Shown piece by piece: positions 12,160-24,976 of a stretch of DNA of 64,000 nucleotides. The notes under the pieces are model-generated. The model was not told the DNA's origin, ran no database searches, and worked only from the letters and a program-made list of their open reading frames with translations. Within the stretch, counting starts at the first letter, position 1. The number at the start of each line of letters is the position of its first letter. The stretch spans positions 8,073,951 through 8,137,950 of the forward strand of contig OZ024897.1 of assembly GCA_964017195.1 (NCBI GenBank), in the 5' to 3' direction. The DNA is from Siderastrea radians (Eukaryota; Cnidaria; Anthozoa; Scleractinia; Rhizangiidae). Position numbers and translations under genes: made by a program.

Positions 12160-13389
12160 ATTTTTCGATATCATTTTGCTTCTAGCGCGGTAAACGCGGG
12201 TTTAAGAAAGATAAACTCCTTTATGTATTTTGACGTCACAAAAACTCTGTCCGCCAGAGAATAAATCAGCGAAAGACATGACAAAGAGCAAAGGATATGA
12301 CAAATCATTTTAATGTTTTGTTTGTTTCGGTCTCTAGGAGATTTGCAGTTTATGACCATGTAATTTTGAATTTGACAACCAGTCGTAAAAATCTGAGAGT
12401 TGCCATAGAGTCAGAGGTCATTTTAAAAGTCACACGTGCTGTTTATATCAGATAATAGATTTTAGTTCCGGTTGATTAAAATAGTGATACGTGGATAAAA
12501 CAGATTTCGTCGCAGCTTCACGTTCTTAACGTTTCACGCCGTAAAACATAACTCTAATTTGAAAACAAAGAAAAGAAAAGAAAAGTAAATGAAATCACCC
12601 AACGAAGGTGTCGCTAACCTTTGAATTCTGACGCTTTAAAAGGTGGAACGAAATTAAGTGACCCACATGAGGAAGGAAATTGAGAAATCAAAAAGGGATC
12701 TCTTTTCAGCTTCTACGAATTCTCCGATCTGCGGGATTGGATTACTGAAAAATTGCGGTGTTGACTATGTGAATACTTTAATTTCTATGGATAGGATTAT
12801 TTAGGGGTTTTTCCGCAACACGGACGAAAGGTTTTATGCGATGACTCGACTCCCACTTCACGCACCTCTATCTCAATTCAATCAATTTGAACAATCAAAA
12901 TAGGACGATAAGTTCAGTTTTCAAGTGAGGTTGTGTTAGTATGATGTAAAATTAACTCTATAGGAATGCTTCAACTTTCTGACTAAGAATTTCGCAATAA
13001 GAATTCATAGCTGAATATTTGAAATCACCATTATGTATTTTGGTCTTTGCTTTCTCCACGCTCCAATGAGAAACGCTTAGGTGTTTTGACGTCACAGAAG
13101 CTAAGACCGCTATTGAGTGAATCAGCAATCCACGATGCCAATGACAAAAGACCAGGGGCAAGTCATATATTAATGTAATGTTTGTTTTGGTCTCTAAGAG
13201 ATCTGGAATGACAGAATATGTAATGTTGAATTCGATGATCAAGCCTACTTTTTTTATTTACCGGTAGCAATATCGTCAGGAGTAGTGATCTCTTTTAGTT
13301 CCGGTCGACGAGTTGTAAAAGTGAGACCTGGATTAGATTTCCGCCCAACTGCACGTTCTCTTCTTTTCCCATGGCAAAACTCAAATTTG
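12160..13389 (+). repeat. Two diverged direct repeats, each with a palindromic CRE
   Basis: About 12160-12560 and 13010-13389 align with gaps, sharing TTTTGACGTCACA, CGGTCTCTAGGAGAT-like, and TTTTAGTTCCGGT blocks in order. The palindrome TGACGTCA is intact in both (12231-12238 and 13087-13094). No gene seen. Confidence 0.5.
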
Positions 13390-13502
13390 AATAAGCTGAA
13401 TAAGGAAACATTTAATAGAAAACACTGTGAATGCTAAATGCATTTCTGTCTCATCCAAAGTCTAAAAAAGCTAGGAAAACTACATGACTTGACATAGTTT
13501 AA

Positions 13503-13886
13503 AGGGGCATAGTCACGCTATTTTAGTTAACTTTAGAAATCAAAAGTATGTCCTCACATCAATGAACGCCCACAAATAATGGTCTAGTTTTGTTTTCAAA
13601 GACTATATTGCTTCACTGAAACTATTTTCTGTCGTCTGTTGCTACGGATGGCACGGATGGAAATGGATTACAATTTGAAAAAATTAGGCTAAACTTTTCA
13701 AATTCTTTCAGCGTGTTGACATTAAATCTATTTTAAATAGTCATGGTTTGTTTTCTGTTAATGAAATTAAGTTAATATGTTCCTTTAAATGTTCAAACAC
13801 AATGCTGGGCATGGATAAAGTTGGCTACCGATAATTTTAGCACAGTTTTGACCAAAAATCTGCGAAATTCTCCTGACAATGGCCCT
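13503..13886 (+). mobile_element. 384-bp TTAA-flanked MITE, present only in unit 1
   Basis: Flanked by TTAA at 13499-13502 and 13887-13890. Termini AGGGGCATAGTCA and, inverted, AGGGCCATTGTCA. Unit 2 has an empty site with a single TTAA at 26225-26228. Kolobok- or piggyBac-type by target site. Confidence 0.85.
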
Positions 13887-14564
13887 TTAAGGGAAATTGA
13901 AGGGGGGGGGGGGGGTTGCTTTTCAGCTTCTCCGAATTCTCGGCCACTTAAGTCACTTAAGCTACTAAAAACAGGAAATTTGTCGAAATGAGGGTGCTTT
14001 GTGGGACGTCGTGTTGATGAGGGAATCAACTTTTTTTTAGCTTCCCTAACTTTTTACGATGGTTTCCAATAAAGTTCTGTAACGAGTAAGCCAATATTGC
14101 TAACCGAGAACGTGGCGTTAAGGTTATATCTACAATAGAAACAAATTCAGAGTAAATGAGATAGGTTTGGACACTCAGAAATGAATTGGAAAACTTCCCA
14201 AAAGAAATCAGTCAGTAACCTCTCGGCACAATTTGAAGTATATTTCCTGAGAGAAAAAACTGTATTATGATTTCAAGAACGTTCACTAAAAAACGATATT
14301 GACCAGTCACGCCGGGAAACGTACGCTTCACGCATCGCTGGTGGTATCGGGAGTGTTTTTAAAACATCGTATTTCTTCCGAAAACTGTAGTTACGAAAGC
14401 GGAAAACAAATCCGGAAAACATTGGCTAATATTCCCGCACAAAAGGCTTCAAGTACATAAATCACGTCTTAACCGTGTTTTTAACTTTTAAATTTTCTGA
14501 TTAAAAACAGCAAAAACAAGATACAAAGGCTTCATTACACTCGGATATATCAGAGGTATTTTAG

Positions 14565-14706
14565 GGGCAGTAGGCTACCAGATCCGCTTAGGGAGCTAGT
14601 CGAGCGAAACAAAGCGCGCGTCACGTTTCCACGCAGGAGGCGATTTTCGCGCTCGCTTGCGTGTTCTTTTCGTTCGACTATCCCTGAGTGGAAAGAGAGA
14701 CTGCCC
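14565..14706 (+). mobile_element. Fold-back MITE (unit 1)
   Basis: Imperfect inverted repeats running from GGGCAGT...TAGTCGAGCGAAA on the left to its partner TTTCGTTCGACTA...ACTGCCC on the right, around a short CGCGCTCGC-type centre. Duplicate at 26871-27012. Confidence 0.5.
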
Positions 14707-15866
14707 GTAGTCTAAGCCGCTAAAGACACGTTGAACCGAGAGGTTTAAGAAGGTCAACTTTGACTAAGTAGTTGCATGCCGTAGGAGGATCAGTCAAAAC
14801 GTTAAGAGAATGGCCTCAAAAATAGCCTCTTTGGGATTTTTATTTTGCCATAAGAATGATCGAACCTCTTGCGTCAATTTCCGTTACTCCCGGAATTGCC
14901 TAAATCCAAAACTAGGCCACTTAATAACCCTAAATATCCGACAGTCCGTGAGATATTGAAGACCAAAGGACTACATTGCTCGATAGCTTTACTGAAGGGT
15001 CACATGTAACGATTTCGTCCACAGACCCAAAAGTTAGAACTAGTCTCTAAAGTACTAGTTAACATACACCATCAAAACTCACTAGAGCCTCTATTCAGTG
15101 AAAGCAAAGGGTTGATATACAAACAAAATTTATTTGAATGGTCACACTTGAGCACCCCATCGAGACACTCAAAAGTTTAAAAGCACGTATACATTAAGAT
15201 TTAACGCCAGTGAAGGTCACGACCTATATTATTTCCTTTCCTGAGAGATCACAAGGCTAGGGGGCTTTTTGAAATTTCGAGTGGGGTTGTCACATATAGT
15301 TCGAAACCGACCAAATTACAAAAGGGCAAAAGTGTTAACTCGATTCATGATCAATATGTTTATACTAAATCCTATAAAACGACAGTCATTGGGGCATAGA
15401 ATGTACAGGCAGAGGCTTATCAGTGGGAAAGGGTCGGGGGTGGGCAATGAAATCGATTTCCTAAGAGGTGAAGGGGATGAGGGACGGGGAGAGTCTCATT
15501 GACTCTCTTCACTTATCTTCCAGACTAATCTGAAACAGACAGAAGACTGAAAAGTTCTTTTAAAGGAAACAGACCCTTCGAGGCTGCAAATTCCTATCAT
15601 TATAGAATACAAAGGCAGAAATTTATTACTCTCAGTCTAGGCCATAGCTCCTGGTACAGCCCAGTCCCTTTCCGTCCGTCATGCTTCAAAGTCAGTGTGA
15701 TATCTTATACGTGATCACTTCTACTGACCGTCAATTACAATTGCTGCATTTGATTGACAGAGGAAATGAGCAAGATGTCCAATTCGGACGTCAGCTCAGA
15801 CCATGAATTAGCAAAACGTGGAGTGTGTAAGTCACGTACCTTCTGGACCATCAAGGTCATCAAGCA

Positions 15867-15874
15867 TATAAATT
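15867..15874 (+). promoter_or_regulatory. TATA-like box of DAO2, flanked by AAGGTCA sites
   Basis: TATAAATT about 97 bp upstream of the DAO2 ATG. AAGGTCA motifs, resembling nuclear-receptor half-sites, lie at 15853-15859 and 15886-15892 on either side. Both are kept in unit 2. Confidence 0.45.
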
Positions 15875-15963
15875 GAGGGTGAAAAAAGGTCATAATCAGT
15901 TGTGAACTGCCTGCAGTCTTACTTAATAAGTCAAAAGCACTTTGGGCAAGGGAAGAAACGACT

Positions 15964-18900
15964 ATGCCGGTGCCATTTCAAGAAATGGGACTCCCGAGAA
16001 ATTCTCGCGCCACAAAGGTAAATTTAATTATCAAAGTTTTAAAATTTTGGATAACAACATTGGCTGGGATAATTGTTTCATGATCTTTTCAGATCAGTAG
16101 CAGAAGGCTTTTACACATTGGTTTCGACAGCATGCATATAGTGAAATTTATAAACTGCTTCTCTTCAGCATTGGAAAAGAGGACAAATTAACACCATCTT
16201 ACAACCCTCAGCATTTTCGTTTCCGCGCTTTAATTTCCCCAGCAATATGGCAATTTATTTACACACCTTGTTTATCACATGTTTCTGTGCTAAGATCAAA
16301 TGCAGCATTTATATTTAGTAGAAATCCCTAAAACAGTTAACTGGATACTGTTTTCTCAAGTGTTTCAAAGAACGATCCATTTGTATCCCTAGATATATGG
16401 CTGAAACATCATTTTACTCTAAGAAGAAGACTAGAGACACGAACTACTAAAATACTTTGATTTCAAAGCTCCAGCTCACCCAGTTTCTCTCGAATGCTGA
16501 TACCGTATTTACTCGATTAAGCGCCGCCATCAATTAAGCGCCGCATATGAGAGCAAAAGTATTAAAGAGCGCCGCCCTCGAATAAGCGCCGCATTCGTTC
16601 ACAACAATGCGGCACCTAATCGAAACATCACCAGACTGAATCAGTGTTGGAGGAGCCAAACTTATAAACAAGTACGGTACAAGTCAATGTAAACCAGCCT
16701 CCGAAATTTGTTTTCACGTATTATCACGTTTTTCAGTTCGAAAGGGGTATATTTCATTATTTTTTCTTTGTTAACATTTGATTGTTATCGTTTACAAATA
16801 TTATGATTTTTAAAGAGTGCCGCCTTCAAATAAGCGCCGTCCCGAATAAGCGCCGCATTTGAAACCCTAAAAATTTAAAGAGCGCCGCGGCGATTACTCG
16901 GGTAAATACGGTATTTACGGGGAGTAATTCTTGTCTTAAACTCCGCTTGGGAAAAAATTACTCTCTGGTTTAGTTCAGTTCAGTTAATTATTATTCGGAT
17001 TTCATTGTGCTGAAAAACTAGGTTTTATTTGGCGAAATGTCACCTTAAACTTTCATAACATGGTAAAACTAATTCTTTATAATGTAGTTTTGTTTTCGGA
17101 GAGGACAAATACATCATTTAGAGTGTGAAATGCGGCCAGTTAGCATTTTCAGAAAGCCAACAGAAGCTCGAAAATTGGGCGAATGAGATTCTATTCTCGA
17201 AAATTTTCTTCGACTTAAATTTTTAGCTAAACAATCCGAACAGAATCCTAACAGATTTTATCTTTCACAAATATCCATTTAAAGGGCCTTGGTTTCTCGA
17301 AAGTCCCTGTAAGGTTTCGCGCCCAGGGCTATTTGATTTTAAAATTAAAATCTATAGAATGGTGGTGTAGCTTTTTGCCTGCAAATCACCTCCACTTGTT
17401 TCGTCAGCTTAGAATTTTTATTCTTGGCTGAAAACCAACAAAATTTGAATCTTTAAGGTAAATTTTAGGCTCATAAAATAACTTTCCGGACCCGAAAAGT
17501 TATCGGGACTTTCGAGAAACGGGCCTCTTGAAACAGTCTGAGAAAAAGGAAACAGCCGTATTCTGGTTTTTAGGTATTCTGTATAAAAATTCTCGTTGGG
17601 TGCCCCTGACATTCAATCCAAAATAAACCTGTATGTACCGGTTGAAATAAAAGTACAGGAGAAATCTATTCTTTGCATAAAACACGCTAATAAATAAAGA
17701 TGCACTCAAACAGGTAAATCAAACCGAAATAAGTAAGTACATTTCTTTTACAGCTGTTGCGTTATTATGCTAAGGTTATTTACGAGTAAAACAGATTCTT
17801 TGGGAGGATCACAACTTTCAGTGACCTTCAAAAGAGCTACTGCCCTAAAAGCACTGCAAACACCGTCTGGAACACTAAAAGAAGTAGTCACTGAATGTAC
17901 TGAAACAAAGTATTAGTCACTGAAAGTACTGATTGCACAAAAAAACGCCAGCACTCAGGTTATACTTTAAGGAGGTTTCAGTCATAGTCTCTTTTTAGTT
18001 AATTTAACTGCTGTTGATCTGTATTGTATTGTGTCTTCATGACAACCGGATCAAAATAGATGTATATATTAACGTGATCATTTCCTTGTTTAAAAAAAAA
18101 ACCTTCGGTACAACCCACGTCAAATCGAGCTATTACTGTACTTTATAAAAATATGCGATCACTCTTTAGTAGAACGCTTAATGAGAGTTATTTTATGAGT
18201 TCTTATTTAGACTTTTCTTTTTTGACAAAGTCTAACAGAATTCGCGTATCTCTGTTATCTCCTCTCCGCAATTGCCATATTCTCCCGCCTTAACCAACTT
18301 TTTTTTCTCACGGCTAGCCATTACTTCTGCAGTAGTCCAAATGCTACCGAAACGAGCTCAAAAACAGAAAATTTCTCCAGGATTTAATTGTATAGCTATT
18401 TAAAACGACAAGACATCTTTGATGGAATAATTTCGAAAACTGCGTAGTTTGGGTATCGCCGAAGGGGTATTTGCCTTAAAGCAATTTTTCTCGTGTGGGC
18501 CTTGACGTAATAGATAGACTCACTTATAATAGTCCTGCGAATCTTTAAATAGGTATGAAAGGAAATTATTTCTCGGCTTGTTGTCTTACATTTACGCAAA
18601 ATGATATCGCAATTATCGTCTTTTATTTTTTCCAATATAGAAACCAGCCCGCGTTCCTCGCGTGTTGGTGATTGGCGGAGGAGTTGTTGGAATGACGTCA
18701 GCATTGCAGCTTTTGGAGAAAGGATACAAAGTCACAGTATTAGCAAAAGAGTTCGCCTCCCCAGTCGCCTCTGGTAAATGCATCACCTCCGAGATCGCCG
18801 GCGCTTTGTGGGAATGGCCTCCAGCGGTATGCGGACGACACATAGATGAAAAGTCACTGGAAAGGTCCAAGGTGTGGTGCATGGACAGCTATGCCAAGTT

Positions 18901-20452
18901 CATGGAGTTGGCCATGAAACCAAAAGAAACTGGGGCCTACCTGAGGCAATCTGTGTTCTACTTCAAGGAAAAGGTATTGTTTATTTTCTACATACGTCTT
19001 TTAGAATTCAGTTTACACGTACGAGATGGCAAATATGGTACAGGTATAGCTTCTGAGTTTTACAATGTGCTAATCTTGTATTGTTGGCCTTACAACTCAA
19101 TGATATGAACTACAATGTCTTTTCCAAGGTTGAAGATCTCCCAGCACAGTTGGAAAAGATGAACGAACTTTGTCATTTGCCAGGATTTCGTCACGACGCC
19201 AAACTCATCAAAGAAACTGGTAAGTTTGACAAGTTTTGTTTTTTAAAGACATTGAACGCTTCCCTCTTGTGTTTTGTTCAAATTTGTCTCGTTGGTTAAT
19301 TTCTGTTCTTTTTCAATCCAATTTGCTCAATGTTCAGTGACCTGTTAAGGAAACCTATCGACAAGTCATTTAGCTCATGCGCGCTTTCTCAGGAAATCTT
19401 ACTGTCATAAATTTTAATGTGGTGTTAAATTGCGTACCATTGCGAGAGCTTTACACTTAATCGATAAAAAATGTTACTGACTGCCTAAAAAGTTGTCTCT
19501 AGTTGTGTGTTGTGCGTATTGTTGTGATCAGAACGAAATGTTTAAATAACATTTTTCTTTTCTTTCTTTCAGCTGTGAACACAGACACGGGTGTAGTGGA
19601 CGCGTACCAACACATGGCTCCCATGGTTGATACAGTCATGTACATGCAGTGGCTTTACAAACAGTGTAAAAACAAAGGCTGTCGCTTTGTGCATGATGAA
19701 ATTAAAGGACTGCTGAGAGACCAGGCAGAAGAATTGAAGAGGAAATACAAAGCTCAGCTGATCTTCAACTGCTCTGGACTCAACGCTAAAGAACTGGCAG
19801 GAGATGAAGATGTCTACCCTTTGAGAGGTACAACTAACTCCTTTACATTTCCACTTATGAGTCACAACTGCATCACGTTGCTGCAATGTCATACTCTCTT
19901 TAAGGAAGCTCATCTTTAAAGAACGTGCCTGAATTGTAACTGTAGTCTGACCATAGTGTTGTTATCGTTATTTCAGGTGTGATCGTTAAAGTAAAGAACG
20001 ACGGTAGCCTGATGCCCAAGCTCAACCATTCAATGTGCATCTCTCTGATCGAGGACATTGACGAGTCTAAAACAGAAGGACAAAGCTTTGTGTTCATCCT
20101 ACCGAGAGGAGAAGACAAACTATGGCTGGGTGGCATGGTACAACCCTATCAATGGGACAGAAATCTCACGCTGGATTATCCACCAATCAGAAGGATGTTT
20201 GAGAAAGTCAAAGAGTTCTACCCTCCCCTCCGTAACTATGGAGACGAGGATGTGGAAGAGGTGTTGGTGGGACTGCGGCCCGCTCGTAAAGGCAACGTTC
20301 GCCTGGAGTGGGATCCTGTGTGTCCATCTATTCTGCACAACTATGGACACGGGGGCTCAGGCGTGACTTTCTCATGGGGCTGTGCTATTGAAGCCAGTGC
20401 AATGGTGGATCGTGTTCTTAAAAGGCCGCAAATTTATCTTTCAAAGTTATAA
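15964..20452 (+). CDS. D-amino-acid-oxidase-family FAD flavoenzyme, DAO2 (5 exons)
   Basis: Exons 15964-16017, 18641-18973, 19129-19219, 19573-19827, 19977-20452; GT-AG, 1209 nt, 402 aa. Start MPVPFQEMG is the first ATG downstream of a TATA-like box at 15867. Landmarks: GGGVVG at residues 30-35 (FAD site), the family-typical ITSEIAGALWEWPPAVCG, FNCSGL, the conserved Arg of GLRPARKG at residue 345, HNYGHGGSG and C-terminal SKL. The active-site Tyr pair of vertebrate DAO is not obvious in the matching stretch SFVFILPRG, so substrate range may differ. Intron 1 is 2.6 kb and holds MITEs. The protein appears identical to DAO3 except for Lys/Glu in DESKTEGQ. It converges on the disrupted F-box gene 3.1 kb downstream. 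Confidence 0.9.
16501..16913 (+). mobile_element. MITE with GCGCCGC internal repeats (unit 1, DAO2 intron 1)
   Basis: Ends TACCGTATTTACTCGATTAA and, inverted, TACCGTATTTACCCGAGTAA. Inside, AATAAGCGCCGC-type blocks are repeated near both ends. A TA target is possible. Confidence 0.75.
17283..17526 (+). mobile_element. MITE, TTTCTCGAAAGTCCC termini (unit 1)
   Basis: The left end GGGCCTTGGTTTCTCGAAAG is inverted at the right end as CTTTCGAGAAACGGGCC. Sits in DAO2 intron 1. Duplicate at 29610-29862. Confidence 0.65.
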
Positions 20453-21979
20453 AGTTAGTTTTTGAAAATTTAACTTATCGTAACAAAAACAAGTTTGTGG
20501 AAGTTGTTTTTTTTACCTTTGAGGTTATTGAATTCCCACCTGAGGTAATCTGATTTTTCCTCTTAGAAGGTTTAAATTTCAGTAAGGTTTAGAATTTCGA
20601 TCTTTCTTTATTCATCACCAGAAACGACTACATGTTGTAGAAATAATGTCAGGTCTTTCCGATCTGAGGAACGTTCGAACTTTATTTTAGACAACATAAA
20701 CGAATCGATGTCATCGGACTTTGAATAATTTATTAGCAGTCTTCATTCTGAGTAACAAAGAATCGAATTAAACTATTTCATGTATTGATAAGGAAAAAAA
20801 GAGATTATTAACACTTGCTTAATCCGTTTAGCAGGCTGAACGAAAATATAATATTTCTATATTTATATTTATTGGACAAAAGTGATTCTCGCCTTGTAAA
20901 TATCGTTTGCTTGAATAAAGCTATTTTAAATTCTGAAGAGTTGTTTTTCATCTTTTTTAGCTCACAATTCAAGAGTTCCTAAGTTTTCATTTTGTCAAAA
21001 ATTACTCAGATGCCTATCTAGATATCCTACAGTACTACGTATAGTTCCCTGCCTATTCCGTTTCGATTCTTTTGTCCCTAGACTTTAAGTTGGCACATGG
21101 TGAGCGCAGCACGAGTTCTCCCTCTTTCCCCCGGCCCAACACACAAACCATTCCACGTAATTTCAAAGTAAAATGATGGCGGAGTATAAGAAATGGCATA
21201 CCCTGCAACCGAGTTAAGCAAACACTTCACTTTGCATCCGGGCCAACGAAAAAGAATACTGGACAAAAATCAATTTAGTTTACGTGCGTATCAAACTTTA
21301 CGTGAGTAGCTTTAACTGAATTGGGCCATATCTAATCTTGAATTTTTTACTCAGTTCTCTTCTGACTTACTGATATTTTCCCTAAATTATCTAACCCTTT
21401 TAGCGGTTTTAGATTCAACAGCCGGAGTATAAGCAGTAAAAGATATTTTCAAAAGAACACTGCTCGAGATAGCGGACCGTGACTGTTCTTGTTTCACATT
21501 TTGCCTCATATCAGGAATGTAAGTCTAACCCTAAACACACACAGGTCTGTGACTCCATTCTGTTGAAGATCCTAGTATACCTTTTATTGTATTTTTTCAG
21601 TTTAGCCTCAGCCCGTTCAGCTTGTGCTCTTTCAGATTGTACAGCAAGTTTCATATTTTATATAAGAACCTCTTTATGAGAAAGCTATGAACTAGAAAGG
21701 CACAAATTTTACGATGGTAGGCACGTACCCAAGACTAAAATTTGGCCAGAATTCTTCCTTCCCTATTTGCTGCGAGGAGTTGCATAAACGAAGATTTCGA
21801 TGGGATTCGAACAGTGAAAAAGTTTGAAACAGTCAGCCTTAGTCCCCCCCCCCTTCAGGGGGGGCTAAGAAAAGTTAAAGGGGCTGCGTAAAGGGGATTT
21901 TGCTGAGTCAAAACCTTGCTAAAATTATGATCAAATGCCTTCGCTCACGCACTGAATGCTCCTGGAACACCAAGAGGAA
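20453..21979. other. DAO2 3' flank, no gene recognised
   Basis: Holds the DAO2 polyadenylation signal (20914). Short frames only. The same sequence is found in unit 2 at 34465-35993. Confidence 0.4.
20914..20919 (+). terminator. Candidate polyadenylation signal of DAO2
   Basis: AATAAA about 460 bp after the DAO2 stop. The same signal is at 34926-34931 after DAO3. Confidence 0.4.
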
Positions 21980-22110
21980 CTGCCTCGTCCCCAGGCGTCC
22001 AACCTTATTATATGATGGTGTGCGTGAGGTTGTGGGATAGGTACACTGCTCCCACGACGCCCCGCGCTCCCTCTTTGCCCGCGCTAAACCGGCGCCTGGG
22101 GACGAGGCAG
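21980..22110 (+). mobile_element. 131-bp MITE with 10-bp target duplication (unit 1)
   Basis: Ends CTGCCTCGTCCCCAGGCG and its reverse complement. Flanks 21970-21979 and 22111-22120 are both CCAAGAGGAA. The 10-bp duplication fits a Mutator-like (MULE) derivative. Confidence 0.8.
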
Positions 22111-22120
22111 CCAAGAGGAA

Positions 22121-23596
22121 GATATCAAGCGAGTTTTCGCAAGCAGAGCAAACCATAATAAGTTTTTAATTGATTTTTGCAAGACACATGCACAGAACTT
22201 GAAAACGTTCACTGAACCCTTTCAAGTTGTAATCCATTTCCATCCCAGCCATGCGTGGCCAAAGACACTTCTCAATAGTTTCACTGAATTAGTATGGTGT
22301 CTGAACGAGAAATCGACAATTATTGTTAGGTTTTCCTTCATGCAAATGTATGATATTGGCTTTTCAAAGTGTTACAAACGAGAGCAATATCCCTGTGACA
22401 CTGTGCCTTTAAAGGGACTCTGTTACCAATTTTAAGTATTACAGTAAAAAAGAAAAATGGATATCAAAATCAAAATGAACCAAAATTAATATGGTATAGG
22501 TTACTCGTATAGTTTTCTCACGAAACTATAAGTGTGTTTGGCTGTAGATTGCCAAATAAAAAATTGGGCCAATATTTCAAGTTCTCTCCTTGTGTCTCGG
22601 AAAAATCGCTTAATTATTAATGGTTAATTCTCACTTTGAGAAACCACTTGAAATCTTCCCCCAGTGTTTAGTTTTAATTTCGGCACAATTATGACCCAGG
22701 TACGTAAAAATGCTCATGAAGTATGTATCCCCTTTAAGAACTAAAATCAGTTGGCGTCATAACATTCACTACCGGAACATGCGAATATGCTGGTCTTGTT
22801 TATTTGATCACATTGAGCTATTAACGCAGCAGACCAAACGATAGTAAATAACAAATCACAAATTTTTATTTTCACGAACTTGACTGAAGTGTATGTATAA
22901 CAACTACTAGAGGTGGCACAGATTACTGTTGTTTGCTAGGAGCTCTTGCTTTTTTGAAAATCTACTGAATTCTATTTGTGAGAGTTACAGATGTTATAGA
23001 GAAGACACATCAGCCAATAGCTCGTTCACTACTTATTCTATATTCACTGCATGCTATGAACTTTGCGCACATTTGTCAGCGATCAGTATTCTTGAATGCA
23101 GTCGTTTCTCTTTTAAGCGCCACAAACGAGCTTCCACCATTTTCGCTCTTCACACACTTCGCGGTACTATGTAACTCAGTCCTCTTTCCCCAAGAGTGAA
23201 ATCTTGCGCAGTTCTACTTGTTGACTGTGTGGACGAAATCGTTATGTGTGACTATTCCGATGAAAGCTTTTGATTATACCCTTCTGTATTCTCCTGAACA
23301 AGGTTGTAAATATTACGTCTGTGGATGAAATCCTAAACTACAACCATTCGAAGGAAAGCTCTTATAATTAAGCATTACTTTCCCGTGGCCATTCAAACCT
23401 TATCTGTTGAATGACCTTCATGAGGCGTTGTTTCTTGTCAATATGAAAACCTGGAATTTTTTCTCGAACAAGGCGTCACACACTCTTGGTGAAGCCTGTC
23501 CTGATGGAATGCTAATTTCCTCCTTGTGCAACATGCGGACCTAAGCATGCGAAGCAAACAGGAAAACGCATCTTGATCGGCTTGCAAGCAACACGG
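22121..23596. other. Between DAO2 and F-box copy 1, no gene recognised
   Basis: Convergent intergenic sequence with short chance frames (73-82 codons) that are equally present in unit 2 (36135-37609). Nothing recognisable. Confidence 0.4.
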
Positions 23597-24976
23597 CTAA
23601 TACCTCACGTCACACATAGGTAACTTCCTTTTGAGTTCTAAAACATCTAAAGTCGTGATACACTTACAGTTCAGAATCTCCAGTTCTCTGAGATTCCTGA
23701 GGTTCTGTGAAATAAGAACCAACATATCACTGGTCACGTGGGCGCAATTTTGAATGTTCAATACCTGTAGCCAGCGGCAGCGCTTGATAATCTTACCCAG
23801 GCCTTGAGACGAACAGTCACGACAGTCTCCGAGATACAGGTCCGTTATGTAGGGTAGATTTTCACTGATAGCTGTCAAATAAGTGTCTTTCATTCTTCCT
23901 GAGTATAACTTAAGCCGCTTCAGTTTTCGGCAAGTTTTCGCGATCGTGGGGATGAAACCGCCGTGAATGTTGTACGGATTGAAACAGTGCTCTCCGACAA
24001 TGAGAGTTTCTATGTTCGGGCTTTTCTCGGCAATCTTCGCAATACCGTTGTCGGAGATAGAAGTGTCTATTACCTTCAAATAAGAGAGGTTGGGAAACGG
24101 GTTAAGTTCATCGGGTGAATAGCACAGAACGTCTGTAATGTTGTACAATCGCTCCAAGTGAATTGACGATAAGCTTGCATGGCAGACTTGGATGACCGCG
24201 CGGATGCCGCGATCTGAGATCTGATGGCATTCACGGACAGTGAACGATGTGAGGTTAGGACAGCAGAAAGGAAGAGCGAAGAGCGCATCATCAGTGATAA
24301 AACAACACCACGTTAGATCAATGGAGGTCAAATTTGGAAAACAGGTGCATAATCTCCACAGCGACAGATCATCTACAACCGGCTCGCCCTCATCAAACGG
24401 GAGAACATCATGTATAGAGATCACCTTTAAATCCTTTACTTTTCGACACACGGACACTAACATACGATGACAGTTGCCTCTACTTCCAAGCTTTATATTT
24501 TCTAAGTCAGGGCACTGTTTGAGCAGCTTGTCAAAACCCTCTTCCGAAACACCACTAAGAAATACGTTGACTTCCCTTAAGCGCACGCATTTTGCCGCTA
24601 TTTCGTCCATACCGTAATCGGACACTTAAAAGCAACCTTCGATGATAAGACTCCGAAGATCAGCGCATTTTTCCGCGACTTTTTGAATGACAAGATCCGT
24701 GAGCCATTTGCAGTCACTTACATTTATGTGTTGGACTGCCTTTCCCCACGCAGCTATCCAGCTTTCCAGAACCTTGTTGCTGACTTTGCTCGAGAGAAAG
24801 CTGTCTTCGCTAAGGTCGATGCTTTTCCAGACGCTGTAGTCGTTAAGAAGATGGTGCCATTTCCAACAAACTCGACGCAATAGTAGGCGTTCTTTGATGG
24901 TGAATTTACGAAATATCTGCAATATTATCGAGTCTGGAAGGTCGTGAAGTAGAAAGGGCGGATAACGTTTATCCAT
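23597..24976 (-). pseudogene. F-box/LRR gene, unit 1 copy, nonsense-disrupted
   Basis: Single-exon frame equivalent to the intact copy at 37610-38989. The ATG is at 24976. An in-frame TAA occupies 24626-24628 where the other copy has CAA (Gln): a single transition on the coding strand (C to T). The N-terminal fragment is 116 aa with the F-box (DLPDSIILQIFRKFTIKERL) and the first repeat. The remaining ~343 codons of leucine-rich repeats stay open and could restart only at an internal Met (YGMDEI). Besides the stop I count about 12 residue differences from the other copy. Either a recent pseudogene, a null allele, or a truncated F-box-only product. Confidence 0.8.

Noticed and set aside
15269..15502. 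77-codon frame conserved in both duplication units (also 27586-27819)
   Set aside because: No ATG at the start, no recognisable motif. The units are near-identical everywhere, so conservation is uninformative.
18396..18882. Minus-strand frames opposite DAO2 exon 2 (also in unit 2)
   Set aside because: Antisense of the exon and its flanks, with no independent evidence.
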